Shown here: one piece after another, positions 1 through 7,349 of the stretch | How the letters are laid out: the number at the start of each line of letters is the position of its first letter | Position numbering within the stretch: the stretch's first letter is position 1 | Source: an uncultured Ruminococcus sp. | Lineage (GTDB): Bacteria; Bacillota; Clostridia; Oscillospirales; Ruminococcaceae | Direction of reading: 5' to 3' | Length of the DNA: 57,885 nucleotides | Assembly (NCBI GenBank): GCA_937907215.1 | Contig: CALESG010000001.1 | Location: forward strand, 1 to 57,885 | Translations under genes and position numbers: made by a program | The notes under the pieces: generated by a model | Told to the model about the DNA's origin: nothing | Database searches by the model: none | What the model saw: the letters and a program-made list of their open reading frames with translations, nothing else

Positions 1-13
1 AGCTTGGAACTAT

Positions 14-41
14 AACATAACATGAATATATAGAAATGTCA
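14..41 (-). promoter_or_regulatory. Candidate leftward promoter
   Basis: On the - strand a TTGACA box (41-36) is followed after 16 nt by TATGTT (19-14). It would fire out of the left end of the window. The adjacent sequence AAGCTAATT (41-49) matches the first nine bases of the element copy at 471, so it may be a degenerate copy. The downstream gene is outside the window, so this is tentative. Confidence 0.3.
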
Positions 42-108
42 AGCTAATTTTATAACGTTTCTTTCTTTACCGTAACCCACTAGGAAAACTTTTTGCAATT
101 CTATATAT

Positions 109-139
109 CTATGTTCCCTTTTCCCACTATGGAACATAG
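109..139. repeat. Inverted repeat, 9-bp arms
   Basis: CTATGTTCC (109-117) pairs perfectly with GGAACATAG (131-139) across a 13-nt loop. There is no T-tract after it on the + strand, so it is not a typical terminator. It may be an operator or an RNA structure. Confidence 0.45.
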
Positions 140-246
140 GGGCGGTAGTTATGGTATTTTCGTCCGCTGTCTGAATCTATTAGAAGGAAGTCGCTTCATC
201 TCCCACATACAGCTTAAACTCCCAAAATCAGCCTTGTTTTCACATA

Positions 247-333
247 GGTTCACCGCTGGTTATTGGATTTTCTTATGCTTCATTGATAATCAATATTACC
301 TATTCAATAAGAAAAGACGGTAACCAGCGAACC
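247..333. repeat. Nested hyphenated palindrome
   Basis: Successive arms pair around one centre: GGTT/AACC (247-250/330-333), CGCTGGTTA/TAACCAGCG (254-262/321-329), TTTTCTTAT/ATAAGAAAA (268-276/307-315), and a central dyad ATTGATAATCAAT (282-294). The two 9-bp arm pairs are separated by a symmetric 5x5 internal loop. Such a structure could be a replication or packaging signal, a multi-site operator, or a structured leader RNA. The sequence alone does not decide. Confidence 0.6.
281..293. repeat. CATTGATAATCAA repeat, copy 1
   Basis: An exact 13-bp sequence containing the dyad TTGAT-A-ATCAA. The second exact copy is at 591-603. Both lie in the same control region, one on each side of the promoter at 388-416, which is typical of a repressor operator pair. 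The binding protein is unknown. Confidence 0.45.
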
Positions 334-364
334 CAATTCTGCAAAATATTTACTCGAATTTTAC

Positions 365-384
365 ATGCTAATTAAATTATTTAC
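365..384 (+). promoter_or_regulatory. Dispersed 20-bp element, copy 1
   Basis: ATGCTAATTAAATTATTTAC, identical to the copy at 46839. It ends 3 nt before the -35 box of the promoter at 388-416. The core TAAAT-T-ATTTA is a perfect dyad. A bound protein here would touch the promoter. Confidence 0.7.
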
Positions 385-387
385 TTA

Positions 388-416
388 TTGACATACCAGG
401 CAAACAATGGTATAAT
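388..416 (+). promoter_or_regulatory. Consensus sigma70/sigmaA promoter
   Basis: TTGACA (388-393), a 17-nt spacer and TATAAT (411-416) match the bacterial vegetative promoter consensus exactly. Transcription would start near 423 and run right towards the ATPase and RNA polymerase genes. A terminator-like hairpin begins only about 10 nt downstream, so output is probably conditional or yields a short RNA. Confidence 0.85.
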
Positions 417-431
417 AATGCTAAATAAATG

Positions 432-462
432 ATCTGCTTATTTATTGCAGATTTTATTTTTT
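432..462 (+). terminator. Promoter-proximal terminator or attenuator
   Basis: ATCTGC (432-437) pairs with GCAGAT (447-452) and is followed by a T-rich run (453-462). It lies directly after the predicted start of the promoter at 388-416, so transcripts could end after about 40 nt unless read through. Confidence 0.6.
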
Positions 463-470
463 GGATTGTA

Positions 471-490
471 AAGCTAATTAAATTATTTAC
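471..490 (+). promoter_or_regulatory. Dispersed 20-bp element, copy 2
   Basis: AAGCTAATTAAATTATTTAC differs from copy 1 only at the second base. It lies just past the terminator-like hairpin. If the element is a start site for the phage polymerase, transcription from here would bypass the hairpin. Confidence 0.65.
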
Positions 491-590
491 AATGTTGAAT
501 CCGCTGTGTATTTAATGCTATATCAAGCAGCCTTATATCAAAAGCAAAGATGGTGTTTTTCTATAGTTGTTAGGAATGCCAATGCAAGAC

Positions 591-603
591 ATTGATAATC
601 AAC
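591..603. repeat. CATTGATAATCAA repeat, copy 2
   Basis: Exact second copy of the 13-bp dyad sequence, about 70 bp before the first gene of the rightward operon. A candidate operator together with the copy at 281-293. Confidence 0.45.
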
Positions 604-619
604 GGATTAAGAAATGAGT

Positions 620-639
620 TACAACTTTTAGGTTGTAAA
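620..639. repeat. Short inverted repeat before the first gene
   Basis: TTACAAC (620-626) and GTTGTAA (633-639) form a perfect 7-bp stem with a 6-nt loop, ending about 20 nt before the AAGGAGG ribosome binding site of the gene at 674. It could be an operator or a translation-control hairpin. Confidence 0.4.
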
Positions 640-673
640 ATCACAAAAAGAAATCGTAAAAAGGAGGTTTAAA

Positions 674-1921
674 ATGATCCAGGTTTGTGATGCAATCATG
701 GGTACTGGCAAATCCAGTGCCGCTATCACGTATATGAATGAGCATAAAGATGAAAAGTTCATATACATCACACCATACTTGGAAGAAGCTGAACGAATCA
801 AGAATGGATGCAAGTCAATGCATTTCGTGGAACCGAGTGACAAGCTAAAACAGTATGGGTTCAAGAAGAGTGAGCATACCGCTGCTCTCATTAAACAGGG
901 AAAGAATATCACGACCACCCATCAGGCATTCAAGCGGTACACGGAGGATATGTTGGATGACATCCGAGAATATGGCTATCGCCTCATTATTGATGAAAAC
1001 GTAGATGTTCTGGAGAAATATGATTTCCATCCAGACGATATCCAATTAGCGATTGACTCCGGGCTGATTATTCGAGATGAGGATACTTACTATCTTGCCA
1101 AAGAGGACTATAATGGAAGACTTTATCACGAGCTACGGCAATTCTTAAAGGTTCGCCAGTTAATTCAGATGGAAGACAGTGCTGGCACACATCTTTTTTA
1201 TTGGGTATTGCCACCGGAGTTAATCACGGCATTCAAAGATGTAATCATACTGACGTACATATTCAAGGGGCAGTCACTCCATCATTTTCTGGAAATGTAC
1301 CAGCTTCCATATGAGTATATCGGTATCCATAAAACAGAGTCAGGACAGTATCGATTCTGTGACTATCCGGGATATACACCGGAATACGTCAGCCATTTAA
1401 AAGATATGATTCATATTCTGGATAATGATAGGATGAACAATATCGGTGACAGCTATCATGCGTTATCAATGAGTTGGTTTGGCAGAGATGAAAACAATGT
1501 GGAGCAGCTAAAGAACAATGTCAACAACTGCATTAATAATATCTGGAGAAACGCCCCTGCCGGAGAGAAAATGTGGGGTACATTCAATGACTGCAGATGC
1601 AAAATTAGTGGTAAAGGATATACGAGGTCATTTTTGCGGTTCAATATGAAAGCGACAAACGAATACAGGAACCGACATTATATGATTTATCTGGTCAACC
1701 TCTTTATGAATGTCGGTGAAAAGACATTTTATCACAAACACGGCATAGAGGCAGACGATGATATGTATGCTCTATCTATTATGGTTCAGTGGATCTGGCG
1801 ATCAGCCATCAGGGATGGAGATGAGATATATTTATACATACCGAGCAGACGTATGAGGAACCTGCTTGAAAATTGGATTGAAGAAACAGTACAGGGAGGA
1901 AATACAATCAATGAAGCGTAA
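674..1921 (+). CDS. Helicase-like P-loop ATPase
   Basis: A 415-aa protein with a Walker A motif at its very N-terminus (MGTGKSS, residues 9-15) and a DExx-type Walker B (IIDEN, about 105-109), the layout of superfamily 2 helicase-like proteins. The region between holds THQAFKRY, similar to helicase motif Ia/Ib surroundings. The C-terminal half is not recognised. AAGGAGG at 661-667 sets the ATG. It is the first gene after the control region and lies directly upstream of the phage RNA polymerase, so a role in DNA replication or transcription is likely but unproven. Helicase activity is inferred from the motifs only. Confidence 0.65.
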   Translation: MIQVCDAIMGTGKSSAAITYMNEHKDEKFIYITPYLEEAERIKNGCKSMHFVEPSDKLKQYGFKKSEHTAALIKQGKNITTTHQAFKRYTEDMLDDIREYGYRLIIDENVDVLEKYDFHPDDIQLAIDSGLIIRDEDTYYLAKEDYNGRLYHELRQFLKVRQLIQMEDSAGTHLFYWVLPPELITAFKDVIILTYIFKGQSLHHFLEMYQLPYEYIGIHKTESGQYRFCDYPGYTPEYVSHLKDMIHILDNDRMNNIGDSYHALSMSWFGRDENNVEQLKNNVNNCINNIWRNAPAGEKMWGTFNDCRCKISGKGYTRSFLRFNMKATNEYRNRHYMIYLVNLFMNVGEKTFYHKHGIEADDDMYALSIMVQWIWRSAIRDGDEIYLYIPSRRMRNLLENWIEETVQGGNTINEA

Positions 1922-2093
1922 ATGTAATAACTGTGTATATAAAGAAAGCTGCAGCGAGACAACACCATGTGAGGACTTCTACCCTCTTGATGGAGATTTG
2001 CTTACAGATGATGCTGTAGAGCGAATGGTTGAGGATGGTCGATCAGAATTTGAAAGTGCATGGCGTGAATATATCAATGAGTTCAATAATTAA
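1911..2093 (+). CDS. Small cysteine-rich protein
   Basis: A 60-aa protein starting MKRKCNNCVYKESC, with four cysteines in the first 25 residues and an acidic remainder, so probably a small metal-binding protein. The ATG at 1911 follows GGAGG (about 1896-1900) and overlaps the end of the ATPase gene by 11 nt, which indicates translational coupling. A longer frame from 1866 is possible but has no ribosome binding site. Function unknown. Confidence 0.6.
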   Translation: MKRKCNNCVYKESCSETTPCEDFYPLDGDLLTDDAVERMVEDGRSEFESAWREYINEFNN

Positions 2094-2104
2094 TTTATAT
2101 CATC

Positions 2105-2123
2105 ATGCTAATTAAATAATTAC
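2105..2123 (+). promoter_or_regulatory. Dispersed element, copy 3 (before RNA polymerase)
   Basis: ATGCTAATTAAATAATTAC, one base shorter than the other copies in the run before the final AC. It lies in the 41-bp gap in front of the RNA polymerase gene and ends about 9 nt before its GAGGTG. Confidence 0.65.
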
Positions 2124-2134
2124 ATAGAAATGAG

Positions 2135-4882
2135 GTGTTTCAAATTAGCAAGCAACTTACTTGTCAAAAATTTATTTATAAGCTACATAGTAGCCGCCTT
2201 CGTAAACATCGTTGGCGGCTGACACTTCCGATCGAGGAGGCAAGAAGAAACGAAGAGGTAATATCTCTTGCCGACAGTCAGACATTGCGCTGGATTGATT
2301 ATCTGAATGACATCACAGACGCTGATGCTGAAGCTAAAAAAATCAAGGAAGAAATTCGCAGTTTAAGAACTGCTCCAAACAGTGTAAAGAACAGACACGC
2401 CATTAAGAAGCTGTACGATGATTTGGATCAGCTGCAGTATAAGGCAGATTACGTCACTCTGATGATTGACAAAGAAAAGGACTACTATCGTGCCTGCAAA
2501 GGCTTTCAGATCAATGGCGTAAAATATAGACGCTTGCTCGGAACCAATGGTGGAATCAAGAACAGCACTATCGTATTTGTAAGTGAAAAAGTTGTTGACG
2601 AACTGCATCGCAGAATATCTAATGGACGAAATCCAGAAAAAGAACTGGTTACTGCAAAGCTCGAAGCATATCAGGCGCTTACCTGTAGTGCTTCTACTCC
2701 GGTTTCATTCCCAAGAGGAATCGCTGTAGTAAATGACTGTGAGACTTCGTTCCTCTCTGATATTGTATATCTGACTGATGAATGCGATGGCGAACCGGCA
2801 ATGGAATTACAGAAACAGCAAAAGGTTGATCTTGATGCTTCAGATGGTTTTGGAATGATGCTTCCATTACTCGCAGAGCGTTGGAGCAAAGAGCTTGGAC
2901 TTGACTATACAATCAGTGGAGCCAACACCCGTTTCTCATTTGAAAAAGGAATGGCTTTCACATTTGATTATGTAGATTTTGCAGAAAAAATTGCCGGAGG
3001 AAAATACATCATCAAAGATGCATGGGGAAACGATTTCGATGTGCGTGATGTAGAACTGATTCTCACTACTTCTATGGTAAAGCTCTGGGATAGTTACGAT
3101 AGCTGCGAAGCGTATGTACAAAACTCATTATCCAACGGATACACATTCGGCATTGCAAAGACCTGCCCAAAAGAATTAGAGAGTGAGCACTCCTTGAACT
3201 ACCAATTCATTCAGAGCTACGATTTATCCGATGATGAGATTGAAGAATTGATAGCTCCAACAATGAATGAGATCAAAGATGTTCTGCATGGCGATTGGCG
3301 TAAAACACTGCTGTTTTTAAAAGGTATTGGCATGAACGAATCCAATATTGAAAATCTGGACGATGATTTTGTAAAAGCAATCATGATTGATGAACGCATG
3401 ATTGACGACCCATTCGTTCAGAATGCAATCTATCAGCTCATAAAAAATCGTATTGATGAAGCTAAAGTAGGGGTACTTAAAGTTCATGGCAACTATTCCA
3501 TAGTGTCTGGTGATCCATACGCACTCTGCCAGAGCATGTTTGGATTGGAAGTAACCGGTCTGTTGAAATCTGGAGAAATCTACAATAAATACTGGAGAGA
3601 TTTTGGCTCAGAGAAGCTTGCCTGTTTTCGTGCGCCTATGACCTGCCACAATAACATTCGTCTGGTACATCCAGTTCATAGCTCTGATGCTGATTATTGG
3701 TATCAATACATGAAGACCTGTACGATCTTCAATGCATGGGATACTGCAGCCGCTGCATTAAACGGAATGGACTTTGACGGTGACTTAGTTATGCTCAGTG
3801 ACAATAGAATCCTCGTTGAGAAGTTAGAACCGCTTCCAGCTCTTATGTGCGCTCAGCGCAAGGCAGCTAAGACAATTCCTACTGAAGATGATTTTGTACG
3901 TTCCAATATTGAAAGCTTCGGTAATGATATCGGGCAGACAACTAATTACATTACATCTATGTTTGAGGTTCGTTCTCATTATCCAAAAGGAAGCGTTGAA
4001 TACGACACACTCTCCTATCGTATCAGATGCGGTCAGTTATATCAGCAGAATGCAATCGACAAGGCAAAGGGAATTATCTGTAAGCCGATGCCGAGAACAT
4101 GGCATGATAGACATGCTGCGAATAAGATTGAGGATGATGAACTGAGAGAATTCTACAGAAGTATTGTCGCTGATAAGAAGCCATACTTTATGAGATATAT
4201 CTACCCAGCTCTCATGAAGCAATATAATCAATACATAAAAAATACGAATCGAAACTGTCTGAGAGAATTTCAGATGACTGTTGATGAGCTTAGATTAATC
4301 CCTGCCGATGAACTGACAGAACGGCAATCTGACTTTCTTAGATACTATGACTACCGAATGCCTGTAGGCACTGGCGATTGTGTCATGAATAAAATATGCA
4401 GACGATTCGAGCAGGAATTTGATGGGTATATCAGAAAACATAATTCCAAAATCAAATTTGACTATACGATTATGAAAAATGCTTCTGAGGATTATACTAC
4501 TACTCAGTACAAAGCCATCAAAAAGCTCTATGAGGACTATAACAAAAAAATGCAAAGCTATACTGTATTTGCTCAGAGCGAAAAAATAGACAAATATGAT
4601 GCCTTTACAGAACTTTCTGAAATGAATGCAGAATTTCGTAAGTCCTGTGACATTATCTGCCAGAATGAGTCGGCGTTATGCAATATTGTTCTGGATCTGT
4701 GCTACAAGAAAAGCTCATCCAAAAGATTTGCTTGGAATATGTGTGGCTCAGAAATTATACATAATTTATTATTAAATCATAATCACACCGTTAATTTCCC
4801 GACACTGGATTCCGAGGGAGATATCGAGTATTGTGGTGAACGATTCAAAATAGTATCAAAGAAATTAGAGGTGAACGAATGA
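2135..4882 (+). CDS. YonO-like single-chain DNA-directed RNA polymerase
   Basis: A 915-aa protein. DFDGD (residues 546-550), inside NGMDFDGDLVML, is the metal-binding catalytic loop of double-psi beta-barrel RNA polymerases. An upstream DGFG (237-240) and FEKGM with Lys271 match the second barrel pattern known from QDE-1/YonO-type enzymes. SPbeta YonO, about 905 aa, is a processive phage polymerase that transcribes late genes. The gene directly precedes the late genes here and has a dispersed element in front. Start: GTG 2135 lies inside GAGGTG, which leaves it no ribosome binding site. ATT 2144 has 6-nt spacing from GAGGTG and may be the true start. The first in-frame ATG is far inside the protein, near residue 112. 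Confidence 0.85.
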   Translation: MFQISKQLTCQKFIYKLHSSRLRKHRWRLTLPIEEARRNEEVISLADSQTLRWIDYLNDITDADAEAKKIKEEIRSLRTAPNSVKNRHAIKKLYDDLDQLQYKADYVTLMIDKEKDYYRACKGFQINGVKYRRLLGTNGGIKNSTIVFVSEKVVDELHRRISNGRNPEKELVTAKLEAYQALTCSASTPVSFPRGIAVVNDCETSFLSDIVYLTDECDGEPAMELQKQQKVDLDASDGFGMMLPLLAERWSKELGLDYTISGANTRFSFEKGMAFTFDYVDFAEKIAGGKYIIKDAWGNDFDVRDVELILTTSMVKLWDSYDSCEAYVQNSLSNGYTFGIAKTCPKELESEHSLNYQFIQSYDLSDDEIEELIAPTMNEIKDVLHGDWRKTLLFLKGIGMNESNIENLDDDFVKAIMIDERMIDDPFVQNAIYQLIKNRIDEAKVGVLKVHGNYSIVSGDPYALCQSMFGLEVTGLLKSGEIYNKYWRDFGSEKLACFRAPMTCHNNIRLVHPVHSSDADYWYQYMKTCTIFNAWDTAAAALNGMDFDGDLVMLSDNRILVEKLEPLPALMCAQRKAAKTIPTEDDFVRSNIESFGNDIGQTTNYITSMFEVRSHYPKGSVEYDTLSYRIRCGQLYQQNAIDKAKGIICKPMPRTWHDRHAANKIEDDELREFYRSIVADKKPYFMRYIYPALMKQYNQYIKNTNRNCLREFQMTVDELRLIPADELTERQSDFLRYYDYRMPVGTGDCVMNKICRRFEQEFDGYIRKHNSKIKFDYTIMKNASEDYTTTQYKAIKKLYEDYNKKMQSYTVFAQSEKIDKYDAFTELSEMNAEFRKSCDIICQNESALCNIVLDLCYKKSSSKRFAWNMCGSEIIHNLLLNHNHTVNFPTLDSEGDIEYCGERFKIVSKKLEVNE

Positions 4883-5664
4883 GTATTGTATTAAAAGAAA
4901 ATGATTGGGCTGAAAAAATGATTCAGTCCAAATCACTTGGAAAGAAGCCATCTGAAACATTGCGTCGCATTGCGAGATATTACATAGATAATGGGTATGA
5001 AAAGAAAAAAGAAGTACGTCAGAAACTGGATATCTTCCTATTACAATGCGACCCACTTGCTTCTCTCCCAAAATGGGACGCAGCTCTTGAGTACGCAGTA
5101 ACCAGTGCTTTCAAATATGAAGCAGTCGATATTGACCAACTCGATATTACAGAGAATGAGCTGAAGCTTATCGAGTCATTGGATGGTGTCCAACTGGAGA
5201 GATTAGCCTTTACTCTTCTGTGTCTTGCTAAATATTGGTATGCTGTATCACCGGAGACTGATTACTGGGTAAATAATAAGGATAATGAAATAATGGCTCT
5301 TGCAAATATTAATACATCTATTAAACGGCAATGTTTATTATACGGCGTATTAAAAGATGCTGGGTTACTCCGATTCTCTAAGCGTATTGATAACACAAAC
5401 GTTCGTGTATGCTTCGTAGATGACTCCTCTCCTGTTGCTTTATCGGTATCAGATTTTCGCAATCTGGGATATCAGTATATGAAATATAAATATAGAAAGC
5501 ATAAACGTAACCCGTACTTTGAATGCGAAAATTGCGGTATTACAGTAAAATATACAGACCCAGAAAAAGGACGGAAACAGAAATTCTGCAAAGCGTGCGC
5601 CACAGAAATAGGCGTTCAACAGCGGGTAAACTACATCATGCGAAGGAAAAATTTAGGTGTGTAA
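4879..5664 (+). CDS. Phage protein with C-terminal zinc ribbon
   Basis: A 261-aa protein of unknown function. It overlaps the RNA polymerase stop by ATGA, so it is translationally coupled to the polymerase. The C-terminus has a basic stretch (YKYRKHKRN) followed by CENCG and CKAC (about residues 217-241), a likely zinc ribbon. The rest is mostly helical. Coupling to the polymerase makes an accessory role in transcription plausible, such as a promoter-recognition or elongation partner, but nothing in the sequence proves it. Confidence 0.6.
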   Translation: MSIVLKENDWAEKMIQSKSLGKKPSETLRRIARYYIDNGYEKKKEVRQKLDIFLLQCDPLASLPKWDAALEYAVTSAFKYEAVDIDQLDITENELKLIESLDGVQLERLAFTLLCLAKYWYAVSPETDYWVNNKDNEIMALANINTSIKRQCLLYGVLKDAGLLRFSKRIDNTNVRVCFVDDSSPVALSVSDFRNLGYQYMKYKYRKHKRNPYFECENCGITVKYTDPEKGRKQKFCKACATEIGVQQRVNYIMRRKNLGV

Positions 5665-5750
5665 ATTATTTTTTTAGCACGATATAAATTTGCTACCACT
5701 CTTAACATATTGATACTCAACCGTATATAGGTATTTGATGAGGTGCTTGT

Positions 5751-5822
5751 ATGAAGGGAATATATGAACGTGATTGTTCTATAAATACAAGAGTCAAAGG
5801 AGAATCGAAATGGTTAGAGTAA
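5751..5822 (+). CDS. Possible 23-aa leader peptide
   Basis: ATG at 5751 follows GAGGTG (5740-5745) with good spacing and reads MKGIYERDCSINTRVKGESK before stopping at 5820-5822, inside the next gene, which starts at 5810. Its own codons contain the next gene's AAAGGAG, so translation of the two would be linked. It may be a leader peptide or a chance frame. Confidence 0.35.
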   Translation: MKGIYERDCSINTRVKGESKWLE

Positions 5823-5989
5823 CAAAGGTTGAGAAGGAAGCAATTTTAAAAAGTTTTCCAGATGCACATATCCGTAGAACCATGAAACATAAATCTGGCA
5901 GACATCATTATTTCTGTGAAGAGTCTGACAGAATCATGGCTTTCCTTAAAGCATACCGTAACGAGTGTACTGTGTGCGCCGAAGGGTAG
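5810..5989 (+). CDS. Small basic conserved-type phage protein
   Basis: A 59-aa protein starting MVRVTKVEKEAILKSFPDAH, followed by a basic RRTMKHKSGRHHY stretch. AAAGGAG at about 5797-5803 supports this ATG rather than the upstream in-frame one at 5774. It resembles short proteins seen near replication and packaging genes in Firmicutes phages. No enzymatic motif is seen. The basic character suggests nucleic acid contact (inference). Confidence 0.6.
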   Translation: MVRVTKVEKEAILKSFPDAHIRRTMKHKSGRHHYFCEESDRIMAFLKAYRNECTVCAEG

Positions 5990-5998
5990 GTGCTCAAT

Positions 5999-7195
5999 AT
6001 GAATATAGAACGACAACCACAAGAGTCGCTTATGGATTATCATAAGCGACTTATTTATGGTAAGCTTGTTGATCGTACACTTGCGGATGTAGATTATGTC
6101 GAACTGTCCGAAAAGGTATACGGTCAACCTTATTCGAGTGATGTTGCGAGACGTATGATGTATGGCAGTCGAAAAACGCTTGAACTCATGGATAGCATGA
6201 ATCTGTCAGCGGTTAGTGATAAGAATATGATGTCAGAAATCGACGAAAAGATATTAGAGTTACGCAAAGAGAAGCAGAAAATGTACGATCAGCGTGTTGC
6301 TCTCAACAGCTCCATTAGAGCACGCTCCAGACAGGAAGAATTGAATGAAATTCTTACTAACGCAATACTGCAAGGCAATATGAAAGGTCTTGAATATCAA
6401 CCACATGATATTGTACCTTCTGATAATGATCTGTTGGTAAGCCTGAATGATATCCATTATGGAGCAAACGTACATAACGCATGGAATGTCTATAATTCTG
6501 ACATTTGTGCAGAGATGATGCGGTCTTACCTCGATCGTATTATCGAAATTGGCAAACGACATAATAGCGAAAATTGCATTGTATGGGCGAATGGCGATCT
6601 GATATCTGGAAACATCCACTATTCTATCGCTGTTACCAATAAGGAAAATGTTATCCAGCAGATTACAGGTGTATCGGAGCTGATATCTACATTCTTAGCA
6701 GAACTTAGTAAACATTTCAACACAGTGTCATTTATCAGTGTCGCTGGTAATCATAGTAGAATTTCTCCTAATAAAGAGAACTCTCTGCATACAGAACGCT
6801 TAGATGATCTGGTTGAGTGGTATATCAAGGCAAGACTGCAGAATTTCAAGAATGTATTCGTCATGGACGACAAAATTGATGAAACGATGTATACCGTCGA
6901 TATTCGAGGAAAGACATATCTCGGCATTCATGGCGATTATGACGGATCTGCCGCCAAAGTACAGTCTTTACAGACACTGGCAGGCAAGCCGGTGTATGCA
7001 ATTCTGTCAGGACATCTGCATCATAATCGTGTCGAATCAATCCAGGGAATCAAAACTGTCATGGATGGAAGTTTTATGGGCGTAGATGACTTCTGTGTTC
7101 AGAAGAGAATCTATGGTACGCCGGAGCAGATGGTATGCGTCTGCGATGATACTGGAATTGTGTGTCATTATGACATTGATTTAAAAACTACATAA
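5999..7195 (+). CDS. Calcineurin-like metallophosphoesterase
   Basis: A 398-aa two-part protein. The N-terminal part of about 120 residues has a helix-turn-helix-like segment (LSEKVYGQPYSSDVARR) and a coiled region. The C-terminal part carries the metallophosphoesterase signature in order: DIH (about 151-153), NGD (198-200), GNH (250-252), HGD (about 311-313) and GHLHH (338-342). Such enzymes cleave phosphodiesters with two metal ions. Phage members are often DNA nucleases. ATG 5999 is preferred over GTG 5990 because GGTAGGTG (5985-5992) is correctly spaced for it. SPbeta carries a comparable gene in its late cluster (from memory). Confidence 0.85.
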   Translation: MNIERQPQESLMDYHKRLIYGKLVDRTLADVDYVELSEKVYGQPYSSDVARRMMYGSRKTLELMDSMNLSAVSDKNMMSEIDEKILELRKEKQKMYDQRVALNSSIRARSRQEELNEILTNAILQGNMKGLEYQPHDIVPSDNDLLVSLNDIHYGANVHNAWNVYNSDICAEMMRSYLDRIIEIGKRHNSENCIVWANGDLISGNIHYSIAVTNKENVIQQITGVSELISTFLAELSKHFNTVSFISVAGNHSRISPNKENSLHTERLDDLVEWYIKARLQNFKNVFVMDDKIDETMYTVDIRGKTYLGIHGDYDGSAAKVQSLQTLAGKPVYAILSGHLHHNRVESIQGIKTVMDGSFMGVDDFCVQKRIYGTPEQMVCVCDDTGIVCHYDIDLKTT

Positions 7196-7204
7196 CGGAC
7201 ATAG

Positions 7205-7234
7205 CCGGAGCTGTAAAATGCTCCGGTTTTTATT
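7205..7234 (+). terminator. Rho-independent terminator
   Basis: CCGGAG (7205-7210) pairs with CTCCGG (7221-7226), followed by TTTTTATTT. It ends the metallophosphoesterase transcript directly in front of the tRNA. Confidence 0.65.
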
Positions 7235-7235
7235 T

Positions 7236-7318
7236 GGGAAGTTATCCCGTAGAGGTAGCGGTGCTGACTGTAAATCAGTTGCTTAACGGCTCGGGTGGTT
7301 CGACTCCATCACTTCCCA
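7236..7318 (+). tRNA. tRNA-Tyr (anticodon GTA)
   Basis: Acceptor arms GGGAAGT (7236-7242) and ACTTCCC (7311-7317) pair fully, with discriminator A at 7318. The anticodon stem GCTGA/TCAGT encloses loop CTGTAAA with anticodon GTA at 7270-7272. A long variable arm (TAACGGCTCGGG region) and a GGTTCGACTCC T-arm fit a class II bacterial tRNA-Tyr. CCA is not encoded. It lies 2 nt after a terminator, so its own promoter or processing from read-through is needed. Confidence 0.93.
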
Positions 7319-7349
7319 TTCAAAATAATAACAAAGGAGGTACTTGCGC

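Larger units (their letters stand above)
1..673. promoter_or_regulatory. Non-coding control region upstream of the late block
   Basis: No convincing gene is present here. The only open frame (about 93-323) has low-complexity content and no ribosome binding site. The stretch instead holds several inverted repeats (109-139, 247-333, 620-639), two copies of a 13-bp sequence with a dyad (281-293 and 591-603), two copies of the dispersed 20-bp element, a consensus promoter and a terminator-like hairpin. A weak leftward promoter at 14-41 suggests the gene to the left of the window is divergently transcribed. A role as the main switch for the rightward late block is an inference from position. Confidence 0.6.

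Noticed and set aside
93..323. 76-aa open frame in the left control region
   Set aside because: No ribosome binding site, low similarity to protein-like composition, and it runs through the nested palindrome at 247-333.
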